From: Paenibacillus lupini
GTDB taxonomy: Bacteria; Bacillota; Bacilli; Paenibacillales; Paenibacillaceae
Assembly: GCF_011761355.1 (NCBI RefSeq)
Contig: NZ_JAASRW010000006.1
Span: forward strand, 310,001 to 374,000
DNA length: 64,000 bases
Direction: 5' to 3'
The notes beneath the pieces are model-generated. The model saw only the letters and a list, made by a program, of their open reading frames with translations, was not told the DNA's origin and searched no databases. Within the stretch, counting starts at the first letter, position 1. Each line of letters begins with the position of its first letter. The translations under genes were made by a program, and so were the position numbers. Shown one piece after another: positions 26,208-34,093 of this stretch.

Positions 26208-27263
26208 CTAGCTTTTTTCCGCGTCCGCTAGAATCGTCTTATCGATTGCCTTTCCAAGATCTGGTGCGGCCTTAATTAATCCGTATTTGAGGGAAATATC
26301 AACGGTCCGCTGTACCGCATCGTCTACAAACGAGCCCACTTGCGTGTCCGTGAATCCTTCCGGCTTCACAAGCTTCGCCATCTCCATCAGCATCGTCGTC
26401 TGATGCTCCTTCGTTGTGCTGCCTTCCGTTACGGCCTTCATGACAATATCAACGGATTCTTCTTGATTGGCAATGGCGTAGTTCCAGCCTTTCATCGTTG
26501 CACGGATGGCCTTAACCGCCGTATCGCGGTTATTTTTCAGCCAATCCTCCTTCACAACGAGCGTATCCTCCAGCATTCCAACTCCAGCATCTTCGAAGTC
26601 ATACACGAACAGATCCTCCGGCTTCACACCACTTTCGAGCACAACATGATACTCGTTGTAGATTGTCGAGATCGCCACATCCAGCTGCTTGTTAAAGAAC
26701 TGATCCATCGTAAACCCTTGCTTCACCAGCTCAACATCCTTTTGCGGATCGAGGCCATTCTTCTCCATAAACGCGAGCACCTGGAACTGCTGGCTTCCCG
26801 TCCACATGCCCACCTTTTTGCCCTTCATCTTCTCCGGAGTGTCAATGCCAGACGACTTATCTGCGACGAACCGGTACGAGCTCTTTTGCAAAATTTGTGC
26901 GACCGATACGAGCGGCAGCCCATTATCCCGATTCACCAATAAGCTGTCAAAGCTTGTAACGCCAATATCGGCTGCTCCATTTACGACCTGTTGCTCGATA
27001 ACGACATCCGGCCCGCCTGGAATAATCTCGACATCCAGCCCTTCCTGCTCGTAGAAGCCCTTCTCCTTGGCGACGAAAATCCCAGCGAACTGCGCCTGCG
27101 GCACCCATTTCAGCTGGATCTTGACCTTCGTCAGCGGTTCATTGGACTTTCCCTCATTTACCGACTCAGATGAACTGTTATTGCCGCAGGCGGCGACAAT
27201 TAGCAGCGCCATGGCGACCGTCAGCGTGGATACTGTCTTTAGGACCCGGTTTCTCTTTCTCAT
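26208..27263 (-). CDS. NMT1/THI5-type ABC transporter substrate-binding lipoprotein
   Basis: A 351-residue lipoprotein, the extracellular receptor of the importer encoded upstream. Its lipobox is LLIVAAC, with the lipidated Cys near residue 26. The NMT1/THI5-like fold starts VKIQLKWVPQAQFAGIFVA and continues with KGFYEQEGLDVEIIPGGPD and GAADIGVTSFDSLL. This family binds pyrimidine precursors, riboflavin, taurine and nitrate-like ligands. Because the operon leads directly into pyrimidine ring reduction, uracil, thymine, dihydropyrimidines or hydantoins are the likely cargo; that is inference from context. It is the last gene of the transporter group before the TTAAGG palindrome array. Confidence 0.88.
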   Translation of the reverse strand: MRKRNRVLKTVSTLTVAMALLIVAACGNNSSSESVNEGKSNEPLTKVKIQLKWVPQAQFAGIFVAKEKGFYEQEGLDVEIIPGGPDVVIEQQVVNGAADIGVTSFDSLLVNRDNGLPLVSVAQILQKSSYRFVADKSSGIDTPEKMKGKKVGMWTGSQQFQVLAFMEKNGLDPQKDVELVKQGFTMDQFFNKQLDVAISTIYNEYHVVLESGVKPEDLFVYDFEDAGVGMLEDTLVVKEDWLKNNRDTAVKAIRATMKGWNYAIANQEESVDIVMKAVTEGSTTKEHQTTMLMEMAKLVKPEGFTDTQVGSFVDDAVQRTVDISLKYGLIKAAPDLGKAIDKTILADAEKS

Positions 27264-27329
27264 TAGACCAATCCTCTCCCTATTGCTATCTATTTGAAAG
27301 ATGATGCTGCCATCCCCTGGTGCTTCAGG

Positions 27330-28193
27330 TTACTTTTTAGCGCGCTGCGCGACATGCCATGGAATAGCTATTCTCTCAACCAGCTGGATGCAATAGTAGA
27401 GGGCGATGCCAAGCACTGCGGCGATGATGATACAGGACCAAGCGATTGGCATATTACCCAGCTTGATTTGATCGGACAACAGAAACCCAAGTCCCCTTGA
27501 AGAGATAAAAAACTCGCCAACAATCGCTCCAATCATGCCGGTTGCCATGTTAATTTTGAGTGCGATGAAAATATGAGGAAGAGCAAGCCGGAAACGAAGC
27601 TTGGCGAAGATGGCCAGCCTTCCCGCTGCATAAGAATGCATTAGCTCCAGGTAAGCAGGCTCGACGGAACGAAGCCCCTTAAAGGCGCTGACGGCCATTG
27701 TGGCCATCGTCATTATTGAGACGAGCGCGATTTTGGAAGCGACTCCATCACCAAACCAGTTGTTCATAATAGGGGCGAGCGCGACAATCGGAACAGCGTT
27801 TAGGGCTGCCAGCAAGGTTATCGCACCTTTGCCAGCCCTCGGAATGAAGGAGGCTGCAATGGCAGCAAGCAGACCAATAGCAGATCCGATCATACAGCCT
27901 CCTATCATTTCGGATCCGGTATAAAGCGAGTAGCTCCATAGTACATCGCTATTATTTTGAATCGCCTTAGCTATAGCAGATGGGATTGGCAGCTGGTAGA
28001 GCTCCAGGTGAAACAATTTATGAAAACCTTTAAGCTGCCAAATAAAAATAAATAAAACACCAAAGCCGATAGGGGGCCAAAGGGTGGCACTGCGAGATGC
28101 CTTATTTGCTGATCTCTTTGGTTTTTTCACACCCTCTGATTTCGCCACCGAGGTTGAAAGTGGTTCCGTCTTCACAGCTGTTAACTCCTTCAC
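27330..28193 (-). CDS. ABC transporter permease (SsuC/ThiX type), second of a pair
   Basis: A 287-residue inner-membrane permease with a charged N-terminal tail of about 30 residues, then roughly six membrane segments. The cytoplasmic coupling loop is the region after AYLELMHSYAAGRLAIFAK and before LPHIFIALKINMATGM. It overlaps the upstream permease gene by 4 bp (ATGA-type overlap), so the two are translationally coupled and probably form a heterodimeric channel. A 66-bp gap leads to the binding-protein gene. Confidence 0.88.
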   Translation of the reverse strand: MKELTAVKTEPLSTSVAKSEGVKKPKRSANKASRSATLWPPIGFGVLFIFIWQLKGFHKLFHLELYQLPIPSAIAKAIQNNSDVLWSYSLYTGSEMIGGCMIGSAIGLLAAIAASFIPRAGKGAITLLAALNAVPIVALAPIMNNWFGDGVASKIALVSIMTMATMAVSAFKGLRSVEPAYLELMHSYAAGRLAIFAKLRFRLALPHIFIALKINMATGMIGAIVGEFFISSRGLGFLLSDQIKLGNMPIAWSCIIIAAVLGIALYYCIQLVERIAIPWHVAQRAKK

Positions 28194-29002
28194 CCTTCAC
28201 TCCTCCCTTGCGGGCGGAACTCCGGCTGCCAAGGCGTAATCAGCCGTTCGGCTATAGTGACCAGCAGAAACCAGATCAATCCGATAACAACACTAATGAG
28301 AATCGTTGACCAGAACATATACACCTGCGAGCTTCCGTAGTAGAGGGAACTAAGCATCAATATGCCAATCCCATCAGGCGCTCCCATCAGTTCCACAATT
28401 ATTGAAGCGGTGATTGCAAGCGGCGCTGATAATTTTAACCCTGCAAATAATCCCGGAAGAGATGCTTTGAGCCTTAGCTTCGTATAAGTCGTCCATACGG
28501 ATGCGGCGTACAAACGCATGAGCTCTTCCTGCTCCGGTTTAATACTCTGGAGTCCACGCAGCATATTGATTGCTACTGGGAAAAAGGTTACATAACCGGC
28601 CATAAGCACCCTCGAAAGGGAAGGATCATGAATAATGCCGTATAGGATTGGGGCAAGCCCGATAATCGGAACCATCTGTGAAGCAATCATGTAAGGAGAT
28701 AAAGTCAGCTCAACCGCTCTAGACAAACTCATCACAATGGCCAGTATGATTCCTACAGCTGCACCAATGAGGAAGCCAACAATAGAATTGCCAAACGTGA
28801 TTGATCCTTGTTCAACAAGAGTCGACCAGTGGTCTAGCATCGTCTGCAGCACGAGATGAAGATAAGGAAGCTTGGAGGCTGGGGCCAGAACATGTGCAAC
28901 ATCGGCTATGTACCAGGCGGCTGCTTCCCATACGAGAAGAACTCCTATCGCCCAAATGATGATGACTCCGCCTTGGCTTCCTTTTCTAAGCCATCCACTC
29001 AT
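28190..29002 (-). CDS. ABC transporter permease (SsuC/ThiX type), first of a pair
   Basis: A permease of about 270 residues with six predicted membrane helices and the coupling segment EQEELMRLYAASVWTTY followed by LRLKASLPGLFAGLKLSAP. The start is ambiguous: GTG 29014 overlaps the AAGGAGAG ribosome site, so ATG 29002 is preferred although its spacing (13 nt) is long. It lies directly after hairpin array site B. It partners the permease encoded next and the ATPase encoded before. Confidence 0.87.
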   Translation of the reverse strand: MSGWLRKGSQGGVIIIWAIGVLLVWEAAAWYIADVAHVLAPASKLPYLHLVLQTMLDHWSTLVEQGSITFGNSIVGFLIGAAVGIILAIVMSLSRAVELTLSPYMIASQMVPIIGLAPILYGIIHDPSLSRVLMAGYVTFFPVAINMLRGLQSIKPEQEELMRLYAASVWTTYTKLRLKASLPGLFAGLKLSAPLAITASIIVELMGAPDGIGILMLSSLYYGSSQVYMFWSTILISVVIGLIWFLLVTIAERLITPWQPEFRPQGRSEG

Positions 29003-29021
29003 TAAGAGAATCACTCTCCTT

Positions 29022-29102
29022 AAAAGAATTGCGAATGCAATTCTTTCTTCGTAAGCATTAACTTAAGAATTGCGAATGCAATTCTTAAGCGTAAGCATTA
29101 AA
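29022..29102 (-). repeat. TGCTTACGAAG hairpin array, site B (two copies, 41-bp unit)
   Basis: Two tandem units with the stem GAATTGC-loop-GCAATTC at 29026-29043 and 29067-29084. As mRNA they read AATGCTTACGCTTAAGAATTGC... and AATGCTTACGAAGAAAGAATTGC... . The first unit overlaps the last codons and the stop codon of the ABC ATPase gene; the second ends just before the ribosome site of the permease gene. Confidence 0.88.
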
Positions 29103-29876
29103 ACATCCCCTCACCCGGGCTGTCATCTCATGGAACCGGTCGGAATTGCGAATCTGCTCGTAACTCCCCTCCTCACGCTCAATGTCCAGAATAGAATGGA
29201 CACGCCCGGGATGTGCCGACATCACGATAATCCGATCGGACAGGAAGACCGCTTCCGGAATGCTGTGGGTAACAAACACGATCGTCTTGTTCGTCTGCTT
29301 TTGAATATCGAGAAGGTCTAGCTGAAGCTTCTCCTTCGTAAATTCATCCAATGCGGAAAAGGGTTCATCCATCAGCAGGATAGGAGGGTCAAGCGAAAGA
29401 GCTCTCGCAATCGCTACTCTCTGCTGCATCCCTCCGCTTAGCTGCCAAGGATAATACTGCTTAAACTTCGTTAAACCAACCATGTCAATTAATTGATTAG
29501 ATATGGCTGAATATTCAGACTTTTTAAGACCAAGTACTTCCATAGGTAGTTCAATGTTATCCTGCACCGTCCGCCATTCGAACAAGGTCGGACTCTGGAA
29601 AACAATACCGAACTTCCGCTTCAGCCTGACTTCACGAGGGACTTCTTCACCAATCGTGATTTGACCGCCGGTTGGTTCAAGCAAATCCGCCATTAGCCGA
29701 AGCAAAGTCGACTTCCCGCAGCCCGATGGCCCCAGTAATGATACAAATTCACTGCGGTACACCTCAAAGCAGACCTGCGAGAGTGCTGTCACTTCCCGCC
29801 CATTCCGCCCAAATACCATGGACACATCGTCTATTCGAATTTCGATCTCCTTCTGTCTATCAAGAGACAATATCAC
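29085..29876 (-). CDS. ABC transporter ATP-binding protein (SsuB/TauB/ThiZ type)
   Basis: A 263-residue ATPase that powers the importer. Walker A is GPSGCGKSTLL, the Q-loop is VFQSPTLFEWRTV, the signature is LSGGMQQRVAIARAL, Walker B is ILLMDEPFSALD and the switch His is in VTHSIPEA. The first codon is either GTG 29876 or TTG 29870; the ribosome site AGGGGG is better spaced for TTG. The C-terminal residues Asn-Ala-Tyr-Ala and the stop codon are written by hairpin array site B, so the repeat has become part of the reading frame. It is the first gene of the transporter and pyrimidine-degradation run. Confidence 0.92.
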   Translation of the reverse strand: MILSLDRQKEIEIRIDDVSMVFGRNGREVTALSQVCFEVYRSEFVSLLGPSGCGKSTLLRLMADLLEPTGGQITIGEEVPREVRLKRKFGIVFQSPTLFEWRTVQDNIELPMEVLGLKKSEYSAISNQLIDMVGLTKFKQYYPWQLSGGMQQRVAIARALSLDPPILLMDEPFSALDEFTKEKLQLDLLDIQKQTNKTIVFVTHSIPEAVFLSDRIIVMSAHPGRVHSILDIEREEGSYEQIRNSDRFHEMTARVRGCFNAYA

Positions 29877-29934
29877 AACCCCCTATTCATGCTGAAGATT
29901 GATAGGCCATGCCTTTACGTGCCGCACTTCTGCT

Positions 29935-29976
29935 GTTATGTAATATTATATAACACGTAATTTGGATTACATTATA
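29935..29976 (-). promoter_or_regulatory. Candidate promoter and operator of the transporter/pyrimidine operon
   Basis: A near-perfect 20-bp palindrome GTTATGTAATATTATATAAC (29935-29954, one mismatched pair) is followed by GTAAT-TTGG-ATTAC (about 29957-29970) and a minus-strand TATAAT at 29971-29976. A second TATAAT lies inside the palindrome. No good -35 is seen, so the exact start is unclear. The site is a plausible operator for a GntR- or PucR-type protein. The rest of 29877-30104 shows nothing else. Confidence 0.5.
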
Positions 29977-30104
29977 CAAACTGTTTTATAAAATAGCGCA
30001 AACGTTAGACGATATGTATAGAGGCGTAGCGGATAGTGCTTTGCTTATGTCAGGATTGCGTAACTATCCCTGTCCGCGCGTCACCTTCCGATTCGAAAAT
30101 AAAG

Positions 30105-30144
30105 CAAAAAAGGCCTCTTGGCAGCGACGGCTAAGAGGTTTTTT
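30105..30144 (-). terminator. Rho-independent terminator ending the 21-kb sugar operon
   Basis: CCTCTT (30114-30119) pairs with AAGAGG (30133-30138), with an inner short stem, flanked by A-runs and T-runs on both sides, so it could work in both directions. On the minus strand the T-run is GCCTTTTTTGC. It lies about 70 bp after the last kinase gene of the operon. Confidence 0.82.
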
Positions 30145-30216
30145 GATGGTATTTCACGGAACTCCAAGCACCTATATACCGATGCCTGGTCGTTCAGTGC
30201 TTATGATGGGAGAACG

Positions 30217-31713
30217 TTAAAAAGAGCTTTCGTAATAACCCGTCAGCGGTCCCATAAGCGCCAGGAAGCCTTGCTCGTACAATCGACCATAGCGATAATG
30301 CCGGTCCGGATCGGGGATATAACGTTTCCCGACTGGACTCTTCACCGAGTTCGCCGCCTCCCGGAACGAGCCATACACGCCGGCGCCAACGCCCGCAGAG
30401 AGCGCCGCTCCGAGAAGCGTTGCTTCGCCCGTATTTGGCACGGTTAGATCGATCCCCGATACGTCGGCTTTGATTTGCAGCCAGACGCCGTTCTTGGCAC
30501 CTCCGCCTACAACCCTCATCCGTTCGATCGGACAGCCGCAGATCCGCTCAGCACTCCTTCGCATCATCTCAACTTGATAAGCGTTCCCTTCCAGAACCGC
30601 TTTGATCAGATCTCCTTTGCCATGCTTTGCCGTCAAACCAATAAACGCGGCTCTCGCCGCTTGATTTGTTCTCGGCGTGCCGCTTCCAGAAAGATAAGGG
30701 AAGTAAAGGATGCCCGTGGGATCGGAAGTCGTAGACGACAGCAGTTCCATAATTGAGACGTAAGAGAGACTCCCATCTCCGACCATATCCCGTAGCCACT
30801 CGACGGAGCCGCCGGAAGAAGCGTGTCCGCCCATCCAGAACATCCGACCCGGAAACGCATGCCGGCCGAACGACATGCCGGACTCGAAGTCGGCAACGTC
30901 CAGTCCGCGTTCGGCGAACGCGCCGACCAGCGTCTCCGCGGTCCCCATTGAATTGTAGACTTCATCCCCGCCAGCGGAACAGGCAAGCGAAGCTGCCACA
31001 TGATCATGTCCCGCCAAACATACGACAGCATTTCCGCTAAAGCCCATTTCCGCCGCAATACCGGATTTTATCCTCCCGACGGCGCTGCCCGCTGCGATAA
31101 CGCGGGGGAACAGTTCCGGCTTGAAGCCGAAATGACGGATAAACGGCATATCCCATTCGCGGCGGTCGATCCGATAAACGAATGTCCGGGCAGCCAGCGT
31201 TTCATCTTCAGCCATCCTGCCCGTAAGGCGATATGTGATATAAGCCGACGCCGACAGCCAGACGCTTTGCCCATCGAAGGCTTCGGGGAACTGCTCTATT
31301 AACCAAAGCAGCTTCGGAAGGCCGAATTTATGCGATACATGGAGACCGGTTTGGAAGAAATGCTCCTTCGCGTCGATTTCTCGCTTTACCAGTTCCGCTT
31401 GCGGGATCGAGCAGGTCTCGAACCATGGCATGACCGGCGAACGCGCTCTCCCGTCCGAAGGGTCAATCAGCAGTCCGCTTTCCGCCATGCTGGTAACGCC
31501 GATCGCCCGTATGGAAGGATGACCCGCGGCCGCTGCAACCTCGCGAATAAGGGCGGCGGCCGTTTCCCACATCCGTTCCGGATCGTAAGCGACTGTCCCT
31601 GCAGGTCCGGGGACCTTCTTGTTCGGCCGTTCCGCCTGCGCGACGACGAAGCCATCTTCTCGGAAAAGCCCTGCTTTCATATTCGTGGTGCCGATATCAA
31701 TGGCCAGCAGTAT
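30217..31713 (-). CDS. FGGY-family carbohydrate kinase with a non-standard start codon
   Basis: A sugar kinase of about 498 residues (xylulokinase/fuculokinase-like), the last gene of the operon. The FGGY ATP-phosphate loop reads LLAIDIGTTNMKAG and is encoded only if translation starts near 31713-31708. The only candidates there are ATA (31711-31713) or CTG (31708-31710); an in-frame TGA lies a few codons upstream. AGGAGG sits 9 bp before the ATA and 12 bp before the CTG. The first in-frame ATG (31680) would cut off DIGTTN. Other motifs: VTSMAESGLL, CLAGHDHVAASLACSA, NSMGTAETLVG and VVGGGAKNGVWLQIKADV. The sugar substrate is unknown. Confidence 0.85.
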   Translation of the reverse strand: MLLAIDIGTTNMKAGLFREDGFVVAQAERPNKKVPGPAGTVAYDPERMWETAAALIREVAAAAGHPSIRAIGVTSMAESGLLIDPSDGRARSPVMPWFETCSIPQAELVKREIDAKEHFFQTGLHVSHKFGLPKLLWLIEQFPEAFDGQSVWLSASAYITYRLTGRMAEDETLAARTFVYRIDRREWDMPFIRHFGFKPELFPRVIAAGSAVGRIKSGIAAEMGFSGNAVVCLAGHDHVAASLACSAGGDEVYNSMGTAETLVGAFAERGLDVADFESGMSFGRHAFPGRMFWMGGHASSGGSVEWLRDMVGDGSLSYVSIMELLSSTTSDPTGILYFPYLSGSGTPRTNQAARAAFIGLTAKHGKGDLIKAVLEGNAYQVEMMRRSAERICGCPIERMRVVGGGAKNGVWLQIKADVSGIDLTVPNTGEATLLGAALSAGVGAGVYGSFREAANSVKSPVGKRYIPDPDRHYRYGRLYEQGFLALMGPLTGYYESSF

Positions 31714-31780
31714 GACGAGCCACCTCCTATTTCATACATAATCCCGCTTATCTTAGACGGACAAGCTCCGGGCATACCGA

Positions 31781-31906
31781 TTAACGCAAAATCGAAGCGC
31801 TGTCCGTTTCGATATCTAGCCGTATATCACTAGGCTTAGGCTGAAGGTATAAGCGTGAACGTTCAAGCCACTGCTCCCATTGATCAATGGCTGCCGGATA
31901 GTCCAT
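31781..31906 (-). CDS. 41-residue small protein between the GH36-like and kinase genes
   Basis: A small gene with a strong ribosome site (GGAGGAGG about 9 bp before ATG 31906). The product starts MDYPAAIDQWEQWLERSRLY and continues with a Pro-Lys-Pro linker and an amphipathic end (DIRLDIETDSASILR). It has no signal peptide and no membrane segment; the N-terminal half should be an amphipathic helix with two Trp. It is in line with the operon, 27 bp after the GH36-like gene and 67 bp before the kinase. I do not recognise it. Confidence 0.6.
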   Translation of the reverse strand: MDYPAAIDQWEQWLERSRLYLQPKPSDIRLDIETDSASILR

Positions 31907-31933
31907 TCCGCTCAGCCTCCTCCTCCCATTTCC

Positions 31934-34057
31934 CTATGCCGTAACGACTTCAATGCTTGCTGGCTGATCCGACGAACCACCATCAATCTCGTAAACACAA
32001 TCGTTGATTTGCTTGATCGCAGCCGCTTCCCCGTTCACAATAGCACGCATCGGTTGCGCTTTGGAGACAAATACAAACCTTCCGCCTTCCCGCAGCGTCA
32101 CGACCGTCGATTCGCCTTCCGTGATGCAGTCAGCAACCGATGCCGGTGAAAGGTATTTGTCCGCGAGACCGATCGGCGTTACGCCGCCTGCAACCGGCAC
32201 GACCACGAACAGCGCATAACCGCTCTCATCCAATCGGATTGCTTCCCGCTGACCGGCCTTCATGAACGAGCAGCTTTGGGTAAAATGCTCGTAAACGGCA
32301 AACTCTTCGCCTTCCAAGCCCGGTATGTCGTCCGGACCGATGAAGCCGTCAACCGGCGCCGCATCCGGATGAATATGGAACGCTGCCACAACACCCGCGC
32401 CGCGGGCCTTATTCCACAGCTTCAAAGGCACAGGCCGCTCAGCTGGATCGACCAGCAGGCAGTCCGGCGTCGGGTTAGCCGTACCATCGCACCGGATGAT
32501 CGTGCCATCCGCGTAGATCAGCGGCCAAACATTAGCAGGGTTCGTATTCCCTGGCGCGTCGCTGATATAGATCGGTCCGCCGCTGACCGAACGAAGCACG
32601 GCGTTCTGCTTGTCGTCATGGTTGCTTGACCAGTACATATCCCAATCGCCCCAATAGAACGCCCCGTGATAGTAAGAGTTGTAGCCGTTCTGGAGTGCAT
32701 GCTCCGGGAAGCCCCGTTTCTCCTGCGGCACGAAGTCGTCGCTGTTTCGCGAGACGGCCGATTTCGGGCGGTGCCAGATGTTTTCGGACGCCATCCCCAT
32801 GCAGTTAATAATCGTATCGTTGAAATGCAGCGCAACGGATGCTTCCAGCGCCTCGTGCGCCGCGGCGGCAGCTTCGCCGATGGAGCGGCGTTCCTTCAAG
32901 TAATTCAGCACGGCGCTTTGGCTGTCCACCTTGACGAAATCAATGCCTTGGCGGCGCAGAAAACCGTGCCAAGCATGCCAGAAGCCAAACCCCCTGCCCG
33001 CTTCTGGATACGGAACAAGATTTCCTCGCGGCACTTGGTACAGCGAATCGCGGTTGTCCCGGGCAATGATGCTTTCCTCGTGAATGCCGCCCCAGTAACC
33101 CGCAATCGTATGCCAGACCCCTACGTGGCGGATGCCGTATTGCTCCTTAAGAGCAGATACGGTCCGCTTCAATCCGCCCGGGAATTTGACCGGGTCGGCT
33201 TCGAAAGCGACGAGCTTGCTATCCTTGACTTCGGACCAGCCGTCGTCGATCATCACCCAGCCAATCGGAAGTCCGAGCTCTTGCAATTCCTCCGCTTTCG
33301 CGAGCAGCCCGGCTTCGTCTACTTTATGGTAGAACGCATCCCAGCTGCACCAGCCGAGGCGATCAAGTAATTCAGGATATGTTTTGCTTTCGCGCGGAAG
33401 CGTCGGATAATCGAGCGCCTTCAGCGCAGCTTCGACGTTCGACTGCACGAGCCGATAAGGTTCGTCGCCAACTGAGATGACGAACGCCAGTGTTTCGCAT
33501 TTCCGACGGCCGCTCTCGTAGGCCGACAATCGCAGCGCAAAACCGCCCTCCGCGCCGGCTGCATCCGTACGCCACACCGCGCCAACGACCGGCAGCAGAT
33601 GGTAGAAGCCACTGGCCGTTTGCCAAACGACGGACTGCGTACGCTCCGGCAGACGAGCCGGGTCCGTATCGAAATGGGGGCGCGTCCACCAGTCTTTATG
33701 CTGATAGTTGGCCATCAATCCTTCGATCTTCTCCTCCGGACGGATCTTCACGACGATAGCATGCTCCGCCGCGAACGCACGCTGCTTGCCGAAATCATTG
33801 TCGTTCACCGTCTCCGCGTTTACGCTCACAAGCACAGTGCCATTATCAGCCATGGACAAGCGAAGCTCCGCTCGAACCGTATCGGCCTCGTTGCCAAAGC
33901 CATAGATGACCTCTCCTTGTTGTCCTTGCTCGGTACCTCGCGGCGTCAGCGCCTCCGGTTGCCCCTGACCGTCCAGTTTAACCGTTACTTCAAACGCGCC
34001 GAACACGGCCTGCGACGATTTCGAGGAAACATGGAATTTCTCGTTGAATTCAAACAT
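31934..34057 (-). CDS. Raffinose-synthase/GH36-like alpha-galactosidase family protein
   Basis: A 707-residue protein of the Sip1/raffinose-synthase branch of clan GH-D, without a signal peptide. After a beta-sandwich N-terminal domain (about 1-225), the barrel starts at LGWCSWDAFYHKVDE (family motif), then GWVMIDDGWSEV, the nucleophile region GIDFVKVDSQSAVLNY, and YWGDWDMYWSSNHDD. A beta-rich C-terminal domain follows. Members cleave or transfer alpha-galactosyl units; here, next to a GH38 mannosidase and an importer, it probably trims an imported oligosaccharide in the cytoplasm. The exact linkage is unknown. Confidence 0.85.
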   Translation of the reverse strand: MFEFNEKFHVSSKSSQAVFGAFEVTVKLDGQGQPEALTPRGTEQGQQGEVIYGFGNEADTVRAELRLSMADNGTVLVSVNAETVNDNDFGKQRAFAAEHAIVVKIRPEEKIEGLMANYQHKDWWTRPHFDTDPARLPERTQSVVWQTASGFYHLLPVVGAVWRTDAAGAEGGFALRLSAYESGRRKCETLAFVISVGDEPYRLVQSNVEAALKALDYPTLPRESKTYPELLDRLGWCSWDAFYHKVDEAGLLAKAEELQELGLPIGWVMIDDGWSEVKDSKLVAFEADPVKFPGGLKRTVSALKEQYGIRHVGVWHTIAGYWGGIHEESIIARDNRDSLYQVPRGNLVPYPEAGRGFGFWHAWHGFLRRQGIDFVKVDSQSAVLNYLKERRSIGEAAAAAHEALEASVALHFNDTIINCMGMASENIWHRPKSAVSRNSDDFVPQEKRGFPEHALQNGYNSYYHGAFYWGDWDMYWSSNHDDKQNAVLRSVSGGPIYISDAPGNTNPANVWPLIYADGTIIRCDGTANPTPDCLLVDPAERPVPLKLWNKARGAGVVAAFHIHPDAAPVDGFIGPDDIPGLEGEEFAVYEHFTQSCSFMKAGQREAIRLDESGYALFVVVPVAGGVTPIGLADKYLSPASVADCITEGESTVVTLREGGRFVFVSKAQPMRAIVNGEAAAIKQINDCVYEIDGGSSDQPASIEVVTA

Positions 34058-34093
34058 TGTTGTCAGCTCCTCTGCCTTTTTTTATCTTTGGGT

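Noticed and set aside
30014..30447. Short plus-strand frames after the terminator of the sugar operon
   Set aside because: They cross the terminator hairpin and the antisense end of the kinase gene and have no ribosome sites.
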